A stretch of DNA of 8,390 bases from Pseudomonadota bacterium. GTDB taxonomy: Bacteria; Pseudomonadota; Gammaproteobacteria; Burkholderiales; Burkholderiaceae_D. How positions within the stretch are numbered: the stretch's first letter is position 1; every line of letters begins with the position of its first letter. The stretch is from the NCBI GenBank assembly GCA_023389425.1, contig JAEWEK010000101.1, positions 1 to 8,390 of the forward strand, written 5' to 3'. The position numbers were made by a program, and so were the translations under genes. Shown in pieces: positions 1 to 7,058 of this stretch. The notes below the pieces were generated by a model. It made no database searches and had not been told where the DNA came from. It saw only the letters and a program-made list of their open reading frames with translations.

Positions 1-945
1 GTCCTGGCCTTGGGCGCCGCACTGCTCGGCGGCTGCACCGGCATCCATCCCGCGCCTGCCGGCGACGCCTTTCTTTTCGCGTATTTCGTGAAGAACGGCG
101 AGGACGGCCTGCACTTCGCCGGCAGCACGGATGGCTACCACTGGACGAAACTGAACGGCGGCGCAAGCTACCTCACACCACAAGCCGGCACCGCGCGCCT
201 GATGCGCGACCCATGCATACTGCGCGGCCCTGACGGCACCTATCACCTGGTCTGGACTACCGGCTGGACCGAGAAGACCATCGGCTACGCCTCTTCGAAG
301 GACCTGGTGCACTGGTCGGCGCAGAAGACCCTGCCGGTCATGGAAGGCGAACCGACAGCGCTCAATGCATGGGCGCCCGAGATCGTCTACGACGCGCGGC
401 GCGCCGAATTCCTGATCTTCTGGTCGTCCACGATCCCCGGCCGCTTCCCGCAGACCGACAAGTCCGGCGACGGCAAGTACAACCACCGGATCTACGCCAC
501 GACGACGAAGGACTTCGAGCGCTTCACACCGGCCGCGCTGTTCTACGATCCCGGTTTCTCGGTGATCGATGCAAGCTTCCTGCGCACCAACGGCGGTGAC
601 TACCTGCTGGTCAAGGATGAGACGAAAACGCCGGTGCACAAGTACCTGCAGCTGGCTCGGGCCGAAGATTTGCACGGGCCGTTCGGCAAGCTGAGTGCGC
701 CGATCACGCCGCCGGGGTTGTGGGCCGAGGGGCCGACGGCGCTGCAGGTGGGCGCGGACCTTGTCATTTACTACGATGCGTACACCTCCAGGCATTTTGG
801 CGCACTGCGTTCGCGCGACCTGGTGCATTGGAAGGATGTGACGTCGCAAATGAGTTTTCCGGATGACGGGACGCCGCTGAGGATGCGGCATGGAACGGCG
901 ATTGCGGTTCCGCGGACAGTATTGGACTCTCTCACCACGAACTGA
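1..945 (+). CDS. GH43-like glycoside hydrolase, lipoprotein (5' end outside window)
   Basis: The reading frame is open from base 1 to a TGA at 943-945, giving 314 visible codons. The first codons read VLALGAALLGGC, a hydrophobic stretch ending in a lipobox (LGGC, Cys at visible codon 12). The true start therefore lies a few codons left of the window, and the TTG at base 10 is inside the signal peptide. Thr at +2 of the lipobox favours outer-membrane sorting. The body has the repeated blades of a five-bladed propeller. Three candidate acidic residues match the GH43 pattern: Asp in RDPCIL (codon 70, base), Asp in VIDASF (codon 190, pKa modulator) and Glu in WAEGPT (codon 243, acid). WAPEIVYD and RHGTAI are further family-type blocks. 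GH43 enzymes are mainly arabinosidases, xylosidases and galactosidases; substrate here is unknown, but pectin side chains fit the neighbours. It is convergent with the minus-strand operon. Confidence 0.82.
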   Translation, partial: VLALGAALLGGCTGIHPAPAGDAFLFAYFVKNGEDGLHFAGSTDGYHWTKLNGGASYLTPQAGTARLMRDPCILRGPDGTYHLVWTTGWTEKTIGYASSKDLVHWSAQKTLPVMEGEPTALNAWAPEIVYDARRAEFLIFWSSTIPGRFPQTDKSGDGKYNHRIYATTTKDFERFTPAALFYDPGFSVIDASFLRTNGGDYLLVKDETKTPVHKYLQLARAEDLHGPFGKLSAPITPPGLWAEGPTALQVGADLVIYYDAYTSRHFGALRSRDLVHWKDVTSQMSFPDDGTPLRMRHGTAIAVPRTVLDSLTTN

Positions 946-984
946 AAAACCGTCGTCCAGGCGAAGGACCGGACGACGGTTTTT
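945..984. terminator. Bidirectional intrinsic terminator between convergent genes
   Basis: A perfect 9-bp GC-rich inverted repeat (CCGTCGTCC at 950-958, GGACGACGG at 971-979) encloses a 12-nt loop. It is flanked by AAAAA at 945-949 and TTTTT at 980-984, which extend the pairing to 14 bp. The T-run serves the plus-strand GH43 transcript and the A-run, read on the other strand, serves the minus-strand operon. The structure starts on the last base of the GH43 stop codon and ends 7 nt from the stop codon of the minus-strand gene, so it fills most of the 46-nt intergenic gap. Confidence 0.9.
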
Positions 985-991
985 CGGCTGG

Positions 992-2221
992 CTACCTGGC
1001 TTTTGCGATCTCCACCGCATAGGTCTCGTGCCGGCCCTCGAACGTGCCGCCAAAGACAACCCACTTCCCGTCCGGCGTGAAGTGCACGTTCGGCTCCAGC
1101 TCACGATACCCGTGCGCCTTCATGTTCACCAGCTTCTCCGACCGGAAACGCTGCCCGTCCGGATAGAAAGCATAGATGAACATCCCGTTCGGCGCCTTCG
1201 CCACCTGGGTCGGATCGCCGCCGTCGCCAGCGAACATCTTCTCGCCGGGCGCCACCGCATAGTGGATCGACCACTCGTCGCGGCTCAGTTCATAGCGCGC
1301 GATCTCGTGGCCATCCTTGACATCGGCGCCCGCAAAGTAGAACTTCTCGCCGCGCGGAACCTGCAGGTCGAACCAAATCGACTTTCCATCCGGCGCGAAG
1401 CCCTCGTGCCCGGCTATTTCCATGTCCATCGTCCGCTTGTGCATCAGCGTCACGCTCTTGTCCTTGATGTTGTAGCGCCAGATGCGGTCCACCTTGTGCC
1501 ACGGGCCTTCGTGGCAGAACATCAGGATGTCAGGATCGGTGGGCGAAAACTGGATATGCCCGAGCCAGTTGTTCTCCTCGTGGACAACCTTGAACTCGCC
1601 GGTCGCGATATTGATGGTGAAGATCGAGTTGAGCAGGTGCGCGTCGTAGATGCGGTTGAAGTATTCGCTCTTCTTCGGATACCTGCGGTTGATCTCCATC
1701 TGCTCCGGGGCCGCATAGCTACCCGCGAACATGGTGCCGTCGGCGTTGATGGTCGCGAGGCCGCCTCGTTTACCCGGCGGGAAGGTGTACAGCTTGCGCG
1801 TCGCGTGCGTGTCCACGCTGGTCGCGAAAATCGTATCGCCGCCCTGCCACAGCACTTCTCGCGATTTGCGCGCGATCATCGGCAACATGCGCTTTTGGCC
1901 CGGCTCCGTGGTCAGCTGTTCGACCTTCTTCGTCCTGAGGTTGAGCGTGAAGATCTGGTTGTCCGCGCCGACCCGGTCCTGGAACACCATCTTGTCTCCC
2001 TCATCGCGCAGCTGCTGGACGAAGGGGTTGTTGTGGAAGTACCAGTTGCTGATCGGGTGGCCATCGACGCCGGACAGGCGCACCACGCGGTGCCCGGTGT
2101 CCTTGTCGATCCACTCGGCCGGCATCGGCTTGCGCGCCCCCGTTTCCAGCACTTCCTGCGCGAGCGCGGCATGTGCGCACACCGAGGCCAGCACCAGCGC
2201 CGCGATTGTCTTGAGCTTCAT
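992..2221 (-). CDS. PL22-like oligogalacturonate lyase family protein, exported
   Basis: This is a 409-residue protein with a Sec signal peptide (KLK n-region, hydrophobic core, probable cleavage after AHAALA near residue 21). The rest looks like a seven-bladed beta-propeller of the oligogalacturonate lyase family (PL22), which cleaves unsaturated digalacturonate and short oligogalacturonates by beta-elimination. Family blocks are NWLGHIQFSP (residues 218-227), FCHEGPWHKVD (235-245) and AGHEGFAPDG (270-279). His237 is the likely counterpart of the catalytic base and His272 of one metal ligand. The C-terminal metal motif, usually Q-x-x-H-P-H before FTPD, reads RELEPNVHFTPD here (373-384), so three ligands appear replaced. 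Characterised PL22 enzymes are cytoplasmic; this one is exported. A GGAGA site 4 nt before ATG supports the start. It is last in the operon, 19 nt after GH105. Family membership is likely; the reaction is uncertain. Confidence 0.8.
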   Translation of the reverse strand: MKLKTIAALVLASVCAHAALAQEVLETGARKPMPAEWIDKDTGHRVVRLSGVDGHPISNWYFHNNPFVQQLRDEGDKMVFQDRVGADNQIFTLNLRTKKVEQLTTEPGQKRMLPMIARKSREVLWQGGDTIFATSVDTHATRKLYTFPPGKRGGLATINADGTMFAGSYAAPEQMEINRRYPKKSEYFNRIYDAHLLNSIFTINIATGEFKVVHEENNWLGHIQFSPTDPDILMFCHEGPWHKVDRIWRYNIKDKSVTLMHKRTMDMEIAGHEGFAPDGKSIWFDLQVPRGEKFYFAGADVKDGHEIARYELSRDEWSIHYAVAPGEKMFAGDGGDPTQVAKAPNGMFIYAFYPDGQRFRSEKLVNMKAHGYRELEPNVHFTPDGKWVVFGGTFEGRHETYAVEIAKAR

Positions 2222-2225
2222 CCTG

Positions 2226-2230
2226 TCTCC
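2226..2230 (-). promoter_or_regulatory. Ribosome binding site of the PL22-like gene
   Basis: GGAGA on the minus strand lies 4 nt before the ATG at 2221-2219, inside the 19-nt gap after the GH105 stop codon. It fixes the start of the downstream gene. The gap is too short for a separate promoter and supports cotranscription. Confidence 0.6.
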
Positions 2231-2240
2231 GTTGTCCCTG

Positions 2241-3653
2241 TCACTGGCCCTGGTACATCAGGCCGCTGTCGTTCAGGCCGAACCTGAACTTCCTGTTCAT
2301 CTCGATGATCTCGGCCCCGGCCAGCAGCGTCGGGCCATAGCCGTGGGCCGCCAGCACGCTGGTCGGCCGGTAGGAATAGAAGGCCGGGTCGAAGGCCATG
2401 CCGGTGCCGACGCAGATGCCCTCGATCTGGCCATTCCCGGTCACCTTGCTGGCGACCGCGTTCCACGCCAGGTTGGCCATCGGCCCGTACATCTGCGCGT
2501 CCACATAGCCGCGGTTGACGGCGCGCGCAATCGCATAGGTGTAGATGGCCGTGGCGGACGTCTCCTGGTAAGTATCCTGGCGATCGATCAGCTGGTGCCA
2601 GAATCCATCCCTGGTCTGGTATGAGGCCAGGCCCTTGATGTGGGCGCGCAGTTGGGCGAGCACCGCCTTGTAGTCCTTGTGATCCTTCGGCAGCACCTCC
2701 AGCACTTCGACCATCGCCATCAGCGCCCAGCCGTTGGCCCGGGCCCAGTGGAACTCCGGATGGTCGCGCATGCCCTCGACGTAGCCGTGCATGTAGATGC
2801 CGAGCTTCGGATTGAACATCCGCCTGGAGAACTGAAGCACCTGGCGCGCCGCGTCGTCGTAGTACTTGCGCTCGCCCGTGTCCTTGCCCATGTAGGCCAT
2901 GGTCGGCACGCCCATGAACATATCGTCCAGCCACAAGGTGTTGGGCAGCGGTCGCATCTTGAAACCGCCCTTGCCATCCGGGCCGCCGCGCGCCAGCGTG
3001 CCATCCTTCAGGCGGTACTCCTTCTTCGTGACGAAATCGCCGCAGATGCCGATCATCTGCGCGTAGTCGACCGGCGACCCGGCCAGCTTCGCCTTCAGGA
3101 AGCTGTGGCACAGCGCGCCCGCATCGTCCAGCGCGTGCGGGTTCAGGAAGCTCTTGATCGGCGCGGAGGAATTCCGCGGCTCGGCGTGCACCGCCGGGTA
3201 GTACGCCTTCGCCAGTTGCGACAGCAGCTGGTGGCGCTTGACCATGTAGTCGGTGTAGCGCTTGTCGCCGGTCGCGGCGCCGGCCGCCAGCATGCCGCTG
3301 TAGGTCACGCCCCATTCATAGCTGGTCAGCCGGAAGTCGCCCGGCTCGAGTACCGCGTCGGGATCGGGGTGCGAAAAGTCGGTGACGGGTGCGCCAGTGG
3401 TCTTGTTGATGACTTCCGCCGGCGTCACGCGGTCCAGGTAGGCGAACACGCGGTCCAGCACGGCCTTCACTTCGGCTGCGTCCATGGCGCGGTACGGCGT
3501 CGGATAGCTGACCGTCAGCGCGTGCAGCATCGCGTCGCCGGCGGCCGGGCCTTTTTCCTGCGCGGCTGGCGCATGCTGGGCCGACGCGTTCATCGCCAGT
3601 GGCAGCAATGCCGCAAGCAGCGTGCGGCGCAGGGTCGGTGGATTCATCTTCAT
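2241..3653 (-). CDS. GH105 unsaturated rhamnogalacturonyl hydrolase, exported
   Basis: The protein has 470 residues if it starts at the ATG at 3653-3651. That start gives a clean signal peptide (MKMNPPTLRR, hydrophobic core, cleavage after NASA near residue 25) and overlaps the upstream stop codon as ATGA. A longer in-frame start at 3788 would add 45 residues of unrelated sequence and is rejected. The mature part is an alpha6/alpha6 barrel of the GH88/GH105 type, which removes the 4,5-unsaturated uronic acid left by pectin lyases by hydrating its double bond. Blocks seen are LDDAG (residues 175-179), WLDDMFMG (241-248), WARANGW (303-309), GFWHQL (350-355), QIEGICVGTG (409-418) and HGYGPTLLAG (437-446). 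The Asp pairs 176/177 and 243/244 are the candidate catalytic acids. The partner is the PL26 lyase two genes upstream. Bacillus YteR is cytoplasmic, while this copy is exported. Confidence 0.93.
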   Translation of the reverse strand: MKMNPPTLRRTLLAALLPLAMNASAQHAPAAQEKGPAAGDAMLHALTVSYPTPYRAMDAAEVKAVLDRVFAYLDRVTPAEVINKTTGAPVTDFSHPDPDAVLEPGDFRLTSYEWGVTYSGMLAAGAATGDKRYTDYMVKRHQLLSQLAKAYYPAVHAEPRNSSAPIKSFLNPHALDDAGALCHSFLKAKLAGSPVDYAQMIGICGDFVTKKEYRLKDGTLARGGPDGKGGFKMRPLPNTLWLDDMFMGVPTMAYMGKDTGERKYYDDAARQVLQFSRRMFNPKLGIYMHGYVEGMRDHPEFHWARANGWALMAMVEVLEVLPKDHKDYKAVLAQLRAHIKGLASYQTRDGFWHQLIDRQDTYQETSATAIYTYAIARAVNRGYVDAQMYGPMANLAWNAVASKVTGNGQIEGICVGTGMAFDPAFYSYRPTSVLAAHGYGPTLLAGAEIIEMNRKFRFGLNDSGLMYQGQ

Positions 3654-4321
3654 TTGAGCTGGTAGATCCTCAGGTTGTCGATGGTCTGGCGCGACCATGT
3701 GGTGCGGAAGCCGAAATAGCCGCTGGTGAGCGGTTTCGGGTCGCGGTACGAAAAATACTCCTGGCCGTCCATCAGCATGCGCGTGCATCCCTGGTAGACC
3801 GCGATTTCGACCTGATAGTCACGGTTCGGCTGCAGCAGGTGCGCGGCGTCGAGATATTCGCCGAGCACCACGCGCTGGCCATCGCCGTAGCGGCGAAAAC
3901 GCGTTGTCTTGTTGGTGTTGCCGCCAAAACCGACGTAGTACATGTCGATGTCGTCGTAGTCCTCGAACTTGCCGCTGCGGGTAAACAAGTTGGCGCTCTT
4001 CGGGTCGCGCGCCATCCAGAAATGGTTGAAGTCGGACAGGCGGTCATGCTTGCCGTCCCCGACTTCGACCCGGCGCGTGTAGGTGATCAGGAGGTTGCCG
4101 GACAGCGGCTTGTCGAGCCACACGGTGGCGCCGGAATCGACGTCGATCACCAGCCGGCCGTCGCGGTCTTCGATCACATTGCCGGGCTTCTTCGCGTATT
4201 CCAGCACATAGCCCTTGAGCGGACCGCCGAAGTCGTCCTGCCACAGCAGCTTGTCGCGCTGGCCCCAGTCCGTGCAGGCAGCCTGCGCAAGCGCCGCCGC
4301 GGCCATCATTTCGAGCAGCAT
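3650..4321 (-). CDS. DUF6250-like jelly-roll protein in rhamnogalacturonan operon
   Basis: The protein has 223 residues from an ATG at 4321-4319, chosen because an AGGAGG site lies 5 nt before it. No enzyme activity can be assigned. Composition and alternating strands suggest a concanavalin-like beta-sandwich (laminin-G type). The blocks FNHFWMARDP (98-107), FEDYDDIDMYYVGFGGN (119-135), TTRFRRY (139-145), HLLQPNRDY (161-169) and GYFGFRTTWS (201-210) resemble the family I recall as DUF6250, which occurs beside or fused to glycosidases. The N-terminus MLLEMMAAAALAQAAC is hydrophobic and could be a short signal peptide, but it lacks a basic n-region, has Glu at position 4, and its Cys16 is not in a good lipobox. 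It sits 10 nt after the PL26 gene and its stop overlaps the GH105 start. A carbohydrate-binding or sugar-modifying role on rhamnogalacturonan is inferred from context only. Confidence 0.8.
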   Translation of the reverse strand: MLLEMMAAAALAQAACTDWGQRDKLLWQDDFGGPLKGYVLEYAKKPGNVIEDRDGRLVIDVDSGATVWLDKPLSGNLLITYTRRVEVGDGKHDRLSDFNHFWMARDPKSANLFTRSGKFEDYDDIDMYYVGFGGNTNKTTRFRRYGDGQRVVLGEYLDAAHLLQPNRDYQVEIAVYQGCTRMLMDGQEYFSYRDPKPLTSGYFGFRTTWSRQTIDNLRIYQLK

Positions 4322-4326
4322 CGGTG

Positions 4327-4332
4327 CCTCCT
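4327..4332 (-). promoter_or_regulatory. Strong Shine-Dalgarno deciding the DUF6250-like start
   Basis: AGGAGG on the minus strand is followed by a 5-nt spacer and the ATG at 4321-4319. Its first A is also the last base of the PL26 TGA stop codon (4334-4332), so a ribosome ending PL26 stops directly on this site. This rules out the longer in-frame start at 4387. Confidence 0.85.
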
Positions 4333-7058
4333 CATTTCGCGCGGCGGTCCATCGCTGGCGGCGGCGGCAGTTCGTGCGGCAGCGCATCGCCCAGCAGCGA
4401 CAGCGTCTCGATCATCGTCAGTCCGCTTTGCGCCGCATCGTTGGTGGAGACGCCCGGGGCTTCGCTGGTAGGCGCCAGCACGTCCGGCCCCGCCAGCGGC
4501 CGCGTCACGGCGCCACGCCAGCGCGCCAGGTTGTCGATGGCAGGTCGGGCGAAGGCCGGGTTCTTCGTTTGCGAGTAAGCATAGGCCGCCAGGCGCGGGC
4601 CGCCCTGCGCCTTCTCCACATACGAAGCATCCGCGCCTTCGCTGCCGGTGACCTTGTCCTTCAGGAGCACCTCGCCCGGCGCCTCGCCCAGCCGCGCGTA
4701 CTGCAGCCACGCTGTGGCGAAGTCCCTGCGGCCCAACAGCGGCACCAGCTCGAACATCACTTCGGCCCCGCCCTGGATGGTCGACAGGTTGTACAGCACC
4801 GGCACCTGCTTGCCTTCGATCGGATCCGGAATCGGCATCAGCTTGCCGGTGGCCGGGTCGTAGCCGACCGTCATGCTGCCGCGTCCCTTGAGCGGCCCGA
4901 TTCTCCCGCCCAGGTCGGGATTTTTGCCGTTGTGCACGCCAGAACGCAGCCAGTACGGCATCTGCAGGATCGAGTCGACGCCGGCGTTGATCCGGTCACG
5001 CCACCTGGCGTCGCCGCTGCGCTCCCACTCGGTCATCCAGTTCCCGGCCAGTACGTACCAGTCGGGGCCGATGCGGATGCGGCCCGGGTACTTCGGATCC
5101 TGCGGCAGCACCGGCTGCGCCAGGCGCATCGGGTCGTACTTGATCATCGCCTGGTCGGCCTGCAGCTGTTCGCGCATCACGTCGCCGATGCGTTCGTCCG
5201 TGGTCAGGTAGTAGAACGGACGCCAGTGCATGGCCTGGCTGATGCGCCCTTCCTTGGAGCCGTCGCCCCACTTGACGACGTTGTGGCGCGATCCCAGGCC
5301 CATCATCGGCCCGATGTGATACACATTGGTCTCGCTGGTGTTGCGCGCCAGCGCTTCGGCCATGCGGAACAGGTCGGCGCGGCCGCTGCGCAGGTAGCTG
5401 GTCCACATCCACAGCACCGTGCCCAGTTCGGTGTTGTCCCAGGCGTAGCCGCCGTGGTCGTAGTTCCAGACATGGCGACGGAAGTTGTAGCTGTGGATGT
5501 AGTCGCCGTAGGTCCAGAAGCCGTACCAGTGGCGGTCTTCCTGCTGCTGCTTGTAGAAGGCGAGCACGGAATCAAGCTTGTCCTCGACCGCGGCGCGCGC
5601 CGGGGTCGACCGGTTCACCGGGTCCCACGCGCCGAACACGCCGGCCGCATGGATGTCGGCCGGGCTGGCCGACAGCAGCGCACGCGCCTCGCCCGCCTTC
5701 GCCATCGCGGCCAGCTCGGCGCGCGCGGGCACCGAGGCGGTCGGGTACAGCGTGAACTCGCTGGTCCTCGCAACTCCGTAGGCCACCGACATCCCCTGTT
5801 GCACGTCCTCGTAGGTAGCGCCAAGCCCATGGGCGCGCGTGGCGTAATGGCGCATGTCCATCGCCGGCGCATCCGGGGACCACAGCCAGGCGGTCAGTTC
5901 GGCCTCGTTGCCGGCGGCGCCACGGACCTCGAAGCCGGCCGGGAAGCTCTGCCAGAAATCCTTCACGCTGACGGCCAGGCCGCCCGACGCGTCGCCGGCG
6001 AAAGCCAGGCCGGAGGCGCGCTTGCCCGCATCCGAAAAGATCCAGGTGCTTTGCGCGTTGGTGCGCTTGAGGATGTTGAAGCCGTCCGGCGTCGGCTGGG
6101 TGAGCTTGTAGTCGCTCCAGATCGCCAGCTGCTCCTTGTCCTTGATGCCGTAGAAGCGGCCGCCGTCGATCTTCTGGCCCGCGACCTGGCGTGGATCGGC
6201 GTTCAGGTCGCCCGGTTGCAGCGACTCCATCCACAGGCCTCCGTCCTGGCCGCTGAAGGCGACGTCGCGGTTGTACACTTCCTCGCGCATCGGCACGGTG
6301 AAGCGCAGGCCGAGGCCGCGGATGAAGTCCTTCGACTGCTCGCCGTCGTAGACAAAGGTGTGCACCACGTGGATCGCCGGACTGCCGGCGTAGAAGTACA
6401 GGCGCAGCGAGAACGGCAGCCATTCACGTACGCCCTTGTCCAGCTTGTGCTTGCCCTCGACCTTGATTACCGCGCGCACGGGGCCGGACTGCTCGACCGT
6501 GACCTTGTCGATCTTCGATGCAAACGCCGCGCGCGGCGGCATCGCCAGGCCGTCGTCCGGATCCGGTGCCTGCTGCACCTGCCCGACCAGACGGCCATTT
6601 TTCGCAACCTCGCGCCCATCGATCGTGATTGACTGCACCAGGTCGGTGCCGCGCGTGCCGACGCGGACTTTTGCCGCGCCGGTATTCACCTCGATGCGTC
6701 CATCGCCCGCCTGGACGGCCAGCGTCGCGGCGGGCGCGGCGCCCTGGCCTGCCGAAATCACGTAGGGACCGGCCGCATGCGCCACGGTGGCGAAGCCGGT
6801 GAACTTGACCGAGCCGTCGGGCCAGTAGGCCAGCGGCCAGGCCTGCAGCGGCAGCGCCTTGCCGTCGGGGCCTTTCAGCGCGAACGGCTGCTCCTTGCGC
6901 ACCGTGCCCAGCGGCCAGGGCACGCCCCAGCTCACGCCGGTGGCGACGGCGGGCGCGTCGCCGACCCAGTTGACCGTCACTGACGGTGCCGTGGCCGCGG
7001 CGGCCGCCATCGCGAACAGCGCCCCGCAGGCAGCCAGCGCGAACTTTAACGAGTTCAT
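4332..7058 (-). CDS. PL26-type exo-rhamnogalacturonan lyase (PcRGLX/YetA-like), exported
   Basis: The protein has 908 residues from the ATG at 7058-7056, which has a GGAGG site 4 nt upstream and overlaps the esterase stop as ATGA. The frame stays open far upstream to 8366, but that extension only shadows the esterase gene. A signal peptide (MNSLKFALAACGALFAMAAA, cleavage near residue 23) precedes three domains typical of the Penicillium PcRGLX/Bacillus YetA group: an N-terminal RIFT barrel (about 25-115, with GVPWPLGTV at 45-53 and WPLAYWPDGSVKFTG at 74-88), a central beta-sandwich (about 120-440) and a C-terminal alpha/alpha toroid (about 450-895). The toroid carries aromatic and charged blocks likely to line the active site, RRHVWNYDHGGYAWDN (527-542) and MHWRPFYYLT (610-619). 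PL26 enzymes release unsaturated galacturonyl-rhamnose from the end of rhamnogalacturonan I, giving the substrate for GH105. The family call rests on remembered domain pattern; exact specificity is unproven. Confidence 0.88.
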   Translation of the reverse strand: MNSLKFALAACGALFAMAAAAATAPSVTVNWVGDAPAVATGVSWGVPWPLGTVRKEQPFALKGPDGKALPLQAWPLAYWPDGSVKFTGFATVAHAAGPYVISAGQGAAPAATLAVQAGDGRIEVNTGAAKVRVGTRGTDLVQSITIDGREVAKNGRLVGQVQQAPDPDDGLAMPPRAAFASKIDKVTVEQSGPVRAVIKVEGKHKLDKGVREWLPFSLRLYFYAGSPAIHVVHTFVYDGEQSKDFIRGLGLRFTVPMREEVYNRDVAFSGQDGGLWMESLQPGDLNADPRQVAGQKIDGGRFYGIKDKEQLAIWSDYKLTQPTPDGFNILKRTNAQSTWIFSDAGKRASGLAFAGDASGGLAVSVKDFWQSFPAGFEVRGAAGNEAELTAWLWSPDAPAMDMRHYATRAHGLGATYEDVQQGMSVAYGVARTSEFTLYPTASVPARAELAAMAKAGEARALLSASPADIHAAGVFGAWDPVNRSTPARAAVEDKLDSVLAFYKQQQEDRHWYGFWTYGDYIHSYNFRRHVWNYDHGGYAWDNTELGTVLWMWTSYLRSGRADLFRMAEALARNTSETNVYHIGPMMGLGSRHNVVKWGDGSKEGRISQAMHWRPFYYLTTDERIGDVMREQLQADQAMIKYDPMRLAQPVLPQDPKYPGRIRIGPDWYVLAGNWMTEWERSGDARWRDRINAGVDSILQMPYWLRSGVHNGKNPDLGGRIGPLKGRGSMTVGYDPATGKLMPIPDPIEGKQVPVLYNLSTIQGGAEVMFELVPLLGRRDFATAWLQYARLGEAPGEVLLKDKVTGSEGADASYVEKAQGGPRLAAYAYSQTKNPAFARPAIDNLARWRGAVTRPLAGPDVLAPTSEAPGVSTNDAAQSGLTMIETLSLLGDALPHELPPPPAMDRRAK

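Noticed and set aside
890..2287. Open plus-strand frame of 465 codons antisense to the PL22-like gene
   Set aside because: It begins inside GH43, runs through the terminator hairpin, and has shadow-type composition without any domain signal.
2218..3315. Second minus-strand frame of 365 codons over GH105
   Set aside because: It is an out-of-frame shadow rich in Arg, Gly and Ala with no family motif, and it conflicts with GH105.
2640..3665. Open plus-strand frame of 341 codons antisense to GH105
   Set aside because: The GH105 motifs are on the other strand; this frame is only the high-GC mirror of its codon bias.
3654..3788. 45-codon N-terminal extension of GH105
   Set aside because: It lies within the DUF6250-like gene and would bury the signal peptide; the ATG in the ATGA overlap is the better start.
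4322..4387. 22-codon N-terminal extension of the DUF6250-like protein
   Set aside because: It overlaps the PL26 3' end, is Arg-rich, and ignores the AGGAGG site 5 nt before the ATG at 4321.
4215..6632. Open plus-strand frame of 805 codons antisense to the PL26 gene
   Set aside because: It is antisense to a well-supported gene with clear family blocks, is rich in Arg, His, Val and Ala as GC-rich shadows are, and shows no recognisable motif or good ribosome site.
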